DNA of 64,000 bases from VXRN01 sp963668275. Lineage in GTDB: Bacteria; Chloroflexota; Dehalococcoidia; Lucifugimonadales; UBA1123. Positions 60,253 through 64,000 of the stretch are shown here, piece by piece. Positions within the stretch are counted from its first letter, which is position 1. Each line of letters starts with the position of its first letter. The notes beneath the pieces are model-generated. The model did not search any database. It was not told where the DNA came from and saw nothing but the letters and a program-made list of their open reading frames with translations. Where the stretch lies: positions 310,001 through 374,000 of the forward strand of contig OY764155.1 of assembly GCA_963668275.2 (NCBI GenBank), given 5' to 3'. Both the position numbers and the translations under genes were made by a program.

Positions 60253-61095
60253 ATGGTCATCAAGAACGCGGCGACGGGCGCGGATGTGTCCGCGAAGACG
60301 GAAATCCGCTATCCCGAAGCGGATGAAACGCCGTTGCCTGATGGGTTCTACCAACTCTGGCATTTCGTGGAGCTTAATCTTGCGCTGAAGAGTTTCTTCC
60401 GACCGCGCGATGACGTTGTGATCGCGGGCAACGTATTCATATACTATTGGGAAGGAGAGCCGCAGATTTGGGTCGCGCCGGACTGCTTTGTGGTGATGGG
60501 CGTCAGCTTGGAGTCGTTCGAGAGAAACGACACGTACCTGTTGTGGGAGGTTGGGAAAGCCCCGGACTTCGTTCTGGAGATAGGCTCTCCGAGTTCGGTC
60601 ATTGAAGATTTGGGATGGAAGCGCGACCTTTACGCGAGATTGGGGGTCGTGGAGTACTGGATGTTCGATCCGAGCGGCGGGGAGCATTACGGGTTCGCGC
60701 TGCGGGGCGAGACGCTGGTGGACGGGGAGTACCGCGAGTTGGAGATGGTTAGTGGAACTGATGGAAGCCTGTCGGGTCATAGCGCCGTGCTGAACCTGGA
60801 ACTGCATTGGCGGGAAGGGCGTCTGCGGTTCTACGATCCCGTGGGCCGGCGCTGGCTGGAGAACATGGAGGAGACCGGATCCCGCGCGGAATTTGCCGAG
60901 GTTCGGGCCGCGTCCGCGGAAGCCCTCGCCCAGTCCGCAGAAGCCCTCGCCCAGTCCGCGGAAGCCCGCGCCGAAGCCGAACGCGCAGCGCGCGACTCCG
61001 CGGAAGCCCGGGCCCGGGCCGAGCGCGAGCGCGCCGAACGCCTCGAAGCGCGACTCCGCGCGCTGCAAGACGACTCGCCCAATGCAGACCCGTAG
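60253..61095 (+). CDS. Uma2-family putative endonuclease, copy 3
   Basis: A 280-residue Uma2 protein, the closest paralogue of copy 2, with long identical stretches (for example DLYARLGVVEYWMFDPSGGE and LNLELHWREGRLRFYDPVGR). Catalytic D105 and E109 are kept. The N-terminal third differs more, and the C-terminal coiled coil has expanded by short repeats (EALAQSA units). Recent duplication or gene conversion is evident. The REP-like palindrome follows its stop. Confidence 0.85.
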   Translation: MVIKNAATGADVSAKTEIRYPEADETPLPDGFYQLWHFVELNLALKSFFRPRDDVVIAGNVFIYYWEGEPQIWVAPDCFVVMGVSLESFERNDTYLLWEVGKAPDFVLEIGSPSSVIEDLGWKRDLYARLGVVEYWMFDPSGGEHYGFALRGETLVDGEYRELEMVSGTDGSLSGHSAVLNLELHWREGRLRFYDPVGRRWLENMEETGSRAEFAEVRAASAEALAQSAEALAQSAEARAEAERAARDSAEARARAERERAERLEARLRALQDDSPNADP

Positions 61096-61096
61096 G

Positions 61097-61222
61097 GTCT
61101 TTCGGTTATTTCCCGATACCGCTTCTGTCGTTCGCCCTGAGCTTGTCGAAGGGCCACCCGTTCATGGTTCGACAGGCTCACCACGAACGTAGTTGGTTGA
61201 TAATCGAAAGGCCCAATACCGA
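61097..61222. repeat. REP-like nested palindrome, copy 3
   Basis: Same unit as at 57648-57765, same orientation, with a few changes (GACAGGCTC in one inner arm). It begins just after the stop codon of Uma2 copy 3 and probably ends its transcript. The 430 nt after it hold a promoter but no recognisable gene. Confidence 0.75.
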
Positions 61223-61356
61223 CCCGCAGCCCGCGTGAAAGCGTTTCGGAGGGTGTGGTAGTATGGGTTTCCAGAGGCGCGCGCCGCGCTGGCGAAGGGC
61301 TGTCGCAGGCGGGGCGCGGGGGGCGGAAATGGTCTTTTACAGGGGTTGGTAAATCA

Positions 61357-61385
61357 TTGACATTGGGTTTAGCCTTCTGTATAGT
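61357..61385 (+). promoter_or_regulatory. Sigma70-type promoter for the surface protein gene
   Basis: Consensus TTGACA at 61357-61362, 17-nt spacer, TATAGT at 61380-61385, followed by a T-rich stretch. The next gene starts at 61659, leaving an untranslated leader of about 270 nt in which I see no gene. Confidence 0.7.
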
Positions 61386-61658
61386 TTTTTTCGGATTTGT
61401 AGGCTTCCATGCCCTGCGCGTGGGCGCGTTCTGCTTTATCCAGCGAAATCATCGGCACTTTTGGCATACAGGGAAGCGAGAGCGGCGTCAGGATACAATA
61501 TGCACAGCAATGATTCATCTCATCTCATTACTCCGCCGCTCATGCAAAGCGGCCCTTCGCCTCCGGCCTTCCGACTAGCGGATGGTTCGAGAGGCGTCTA
61601 TCGGAATTCAGTCACCTCTCTACAAACCAGTACCCAGAATCTTTTAGGGGGTTAGGAA

Positions 61659-64000
61659 GTGAAAAATAGGTTTGGGTTCATACCCATAGTCTTACCAGCA
61701 ATAGTAATGGTCCTCATCATAGGACTGATCAATCTGGCCGGGCCGCAGAGCGGCGTACAGGCGGATCACGGAGACCTGATCACCGGCGACAGCCCGACGC
61801 TGAAGTCGCTGACTCTCTCGTACTCCGACGGCGGCGGCGTCTCTCGTAACATCCCGTTGACCCGAAAGGGCGCGAGCGGGGGGTTCAATCCCGTAAGGAC
61901 GCACTACACGGCGAGTATAGACATCGCCGTTGGCAATACCGCAGTTGATATAGCGGCAGTTGCGACCGGCGCCACTAATACGATCTTCATTGACGTCGAC
62001 GTGCCTGGCGAGGGTACTGATCGAACCGACACTAGTGGCGATGGCGCAGACGGCAACCAAACACTTGCAGACTACGACATTGGCGCGGCTGCGGGAACGA
62101 CGAAATATACCATCACCGTCAGTAAAGACGGCGAAGCCGCCGGCAAGGGTACGCCTGCCGACAATTCCGTATATGTGGTCGAGCTGACGCGGAAGGCCGC
62201 GGAGGTCGGAGCCACTTCGCCTAAGCTTGAAACCTTGAGTCTGACTATGCGTAACGCCGCCGACGCAAATTCCGGTGGGGCGCGACCTCTTTTCCGGACT
62301 ACGGACGGAGGGCAGATAGCGTTCAACTCCGGCATCAAGAACTACAAGGCCACGATTCCATACGACGCGAAGGCGTTTGAGATAGCCGCGACCGCGAACT
62401 CACAGTCCGGCGCGACCGGCGTGGAGATACTCGGCAAGGCTGTCGCCTCCGCGACCACTACCATACCCGCGGGCACCAGCAAGACGTACACTATCACCGC
62501 TGTCGGCCCGGGCGCGACGACTGACTACAAACTCACGGTCAAGCGCAATATGCCCCAGGCGGCCACGATAGTGGTCACTCGGGACACCACTAGGAGCGTC
62601 ACTGAGGATGCTGGTGAAGGCACCGTTACTCCCGCTCCCGACGTGAATAAATACACTCAAGACGTGAGTGTGAACTACAATGTGTACAGGGTCGAGGTGA
62701 GCGCGACTCAGCTAGTGACTGAAAACCTGAATAACACGGACACCAGTTACAGCAGTGACGGACTGCACGTCAGTTACGACCCGGCGGGGGCGTTTGATTC
62801 TACTGATGTCGCGGGCGATCCGGCGGGCGTGCTCCTCATCCCCGGCCAGACGAAGGCGATCAAGATAAAGGTGTCGCACAAGCTGCTGGGCGTGACCAAT
62901 CCCGCGACAACCACTTACACGCTGAACGTGTCGCGCAAGGCGCCGGCGCTGTCAACCAACAATATGTCCGATACCATCACTGGCACTGGTGAAGGCGTTA
63001 GCCCGCTGACACTCAGGCTGCCGGGCAAGACTACCAACGCGCTTCCTAAGAGGGACGCGGATAATAATATTGATGGTACACAACCGGTCACGACGACGCC
63101 GTACAAAGTCACTGTGCCGTACGACGTTGGCACCGTGACTCTGTGGTGGACGAAAGGCGCTGAGCCTATTCAAACCTCCACCGAGGTTGGCAACTTCCAG
63201 GAGATGAAGGTTTCGGCCAGCCCGGATGACGCCGACAAGACGGCGCTCTACCACCAGGTCAATCTGAAAGACCCCGGGAAGAAGACGTCCATAACCGTGA
63301 CCGCGAAGGCTTACAACGGAAGCAAGAAGACGGATTACAAGATAGAGGTTACCCGCGACAAGCCGAAGTTCGCGCCGTTCACCACCGGCTATAGTTCTCC
63401 CGATAATCTCGACCCGACGCCCGGAGTGGACTCGAAGATCGAAATTGCCGGCGTGCAGGTCTTTGCCTCGGATGCTACCTCTACCCCGTCGAGTTTCACC
63501 AACGAAGGCAATGAGTTGATGGTCTATTGGCGCAAGGACTCCAGTCACAAGTGGATGGAGGGATTCGACCCCGACACCACGACCGGCTATCTCGCGACCA
63601 CCACTTACGAGAACGACCACGCCTGGGTCATGCTGGGCGCTGTCGCGACTCCGAATACCACGGGCAAGGAAGCCAGGACCGTGTTCTTCAGCGCCGACCA
63701 TCCCAGGTCGAAGGGAGGCACTACTGTTCCGGTCACAAATAAGGGCTACTACCTGCCGCTCGAGGTGGGAAACAACGACTTCGAGGTGGACGTTGGGATT
63801 GGCGTTCCGAACGGGACGACGACCTACAAGTTCACGCTGAGGCGTTACCAGCCTGAGCCGGTGCTTCAGTTCAGCCTCTACGACAAGAATGGCGACCTGA
63901 TGAGCGCGTCCACCAGCACGGTGACGTTCAATCTGGACGCTTCGATAAAGACATACACCCTTACCGAGGACGATGGGTTCACCGTGGACGTGGACGCCGT
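61659..64000 (+). CDS. Secreted surface protein with cadherin-like beta-sandwich repeats, 3' end outside window
   Basis: At least 780 residues, open to the window edge. GTG start after AGGGGG. A membrane/signal helix (IPIVLPAIVMVLIIGLINLAG, residues about 8-28) is followed by repeated domains of about 100-130 residues, each with a LKSLTLS-type opening, an F-x-x-x-Y-x-A-x-I/V-P-Y strand (YTASIDIAVG; YKATIPYDAK; YKVTVPYDVG) and a closing TTDYKLTVKR/TTYTLNVSRK/KTDYKIEVTRDK strand. That is the cadherin-like beta-sandwich (PF12733) pattern of adhesins and S-layer-like proteins. At least five repeats are visible. It is likely exported and cell-surface attached; no anchor is visible yet. Confidence 0.85.
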   Translation, partial: MKNRFGFIPIVLPAIVMVLIIGLINLAGPQSGVQADHGDLITGDSPTLKSLTLSYSDGGGVSRNIPLTRKGASGGFNPVRTHYTASIDIAVGNTAVDIAAVATGATNTIFIDVDVPGEGTDRTDTSGDGADGNQTLADYDIGAAAGTTKYTITVSKDGEAAGKGTPADNSVYVVELTRKAAEVGATSPKLETLSLTMRNAADANSGGARPLFRTTDGGQIAFNSGIKNYKATIPYDAKAFEIAATANSQSGATGVEILGKAVASATTTIPAGTSKTYTITAVGPGATTDYKLTVKRNMPQAATIVVTRDTTRSVTEDAGEGTVTPAPDVNKYTQDVSVNYNVYRVEVSATQLVTENLNNTDTSYSSDGLHVSYDPAGAFDSTDVAGDPAGVLLIPGQTKAIKIKVSHKLLGVTNPATTTYTLNVSRKAPALSTNNMSDTITGTGEGVSPLTLRLPGKTTNALPKRDADNNIDGTQPVTTTPYKVTVPYDVGTVTLWWTKGAEPIQTSTEVGNFQEMKVSASPDDADKTALYHQVNLKDPGKKTSITVTAKAYNGSKKTDYKIEVTRDKPKFAPFTTGYSSPDNLDPTPGVDSKIEIAGVQVFASDATSTPSSFTNEGNELMVYWRKDSSHKWMEGFDPDTTTGYLATTTYENDHAWVMLGAVATPNTTGKEARTVFFSADHPRSKGGTTVPVTNKGYYLPLEVGNNDFEVDVGIGVPNGTTTYKFTLRRYQPEPVLQFSLYDKNGDLMSASTSTVTFNLDASIKTYTLTEDDGFTVDVDA

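Noticed and set aside
61255..61578. A 107-codon plus-strand frame upstream of the surface protein
   Set aside because: It spans the promoter and leader, has no family resemblance and odd composition; the untranslated leader is the better explanation.
1..64000. A prophage, plasmid or integrative element covering part of the window
   Set aside because: No integrase, terminase, capsid, replication or conjugation gene is visible; the tRNA genes have no flanking duplicated ends.

Overview
The window looks like a chromosomal stretch of a moderately GC-rich bacterium. The best fit is an uncultivated marine-type Chloroflexota, Dehalococcoidia/SAR202-like. This is an inference from gene content: a signal-less reductive-dehalogenase-like Fe-S protein, a split methylmalonyl-CoA mutase with its epimerase, an F420:NADPH reductase, a UGSC-family selenoprotein, Uma2-family nucleases, and the palindromic repeats I associate with such genomes. 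There is no rRNA, integrase or phage gene. Two tRNAs are present: Gln(TTG) and Val(GAC).

Layout. 0.1-6.6 kb: a coiled-coil orphan, a flippase-like membrane protein, the reductive-dehalogenase-like protein, a HpcH-type aldolase, tRNA-Gln and a fumarate-reductase-like flavoprotein. 6.7-8.3 kb: an AT-richer HEPN + DUF262 pair, followed by a 253-bp palindromic MITE-like element. 8.7-14.9 kb: acyl-CoA/methylmalonyl-CoA genes (mutase large subunit, phosphatase, acyl-CoA dehydrogenase, epimerase, B12 subunit), interrupted by an ATPase + DUF4276-like pair whose second gene carries a nonsense TGA. 15-23.4 kb: a secreted metallopeptidase, npdG, a restriction-modification locus with a methyltransferase-nuclease fusion, a Panacea-type toxin-antitoxin pair, tRNA-Val, an MFS carrier and an MBL hydrolase. 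23.5-31.7 kb: a probable copper/periplasmic metal cluster (CopC-CopD-FixH-cytochrome c fusion, a His-rich secreted protein, a FixH-like lipoprotein, a Cys-rich polytopic protein), split by an ATPase + PIN pair. 31.7-45.3 kb: DUF5679, ribF, an NCS2 purine permease and its decayed duplicate, MFS, a ketopantoate-reductase-like enzyme, an ATPase + nuclease-fold pair, PuuE-like deacetylase, PAC2, an aminomutase and a broken VapBC. 45.4-54.5 kb: SDR, haloacid dehalogenase, two UGA-containing selenoproteins, M16 peptidase, small regulatory or antitoxin-like genes and a homocysteine methyltransferase. 54.7-64 kb: hydrolase, coiled-coil membrane proteins with heptad and hendecad repeats, a CoxE-like VWA protein, a 5 x 100-bp tandem array, three tandem Uma2 genes, and the start of a large surface protein with cadherin-like repeats that runs off the window.

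Three things stand out. (1) Two genes are each split by an in-frame UGA at a redox motif (UxxC in a TlpA/thioredoxin-like lipoprotein; UGSC), and each UGA is followed by a short hairpin with an AGU-containing loop. They should be read as single selenoprotein genes. (2) An undescribed ~150-bp element occurs three times, plus one diverged copy, always in the same orientation just upstream of an unrelated gene. It carries three CACYTG boxes phased at exactly 12 nt and a hairpin with one compensatory change. (3) Four ATPase/DUF262 + nuclease or toxin-type pairs are scattered singly among metabolic genes rather than in one defence island.
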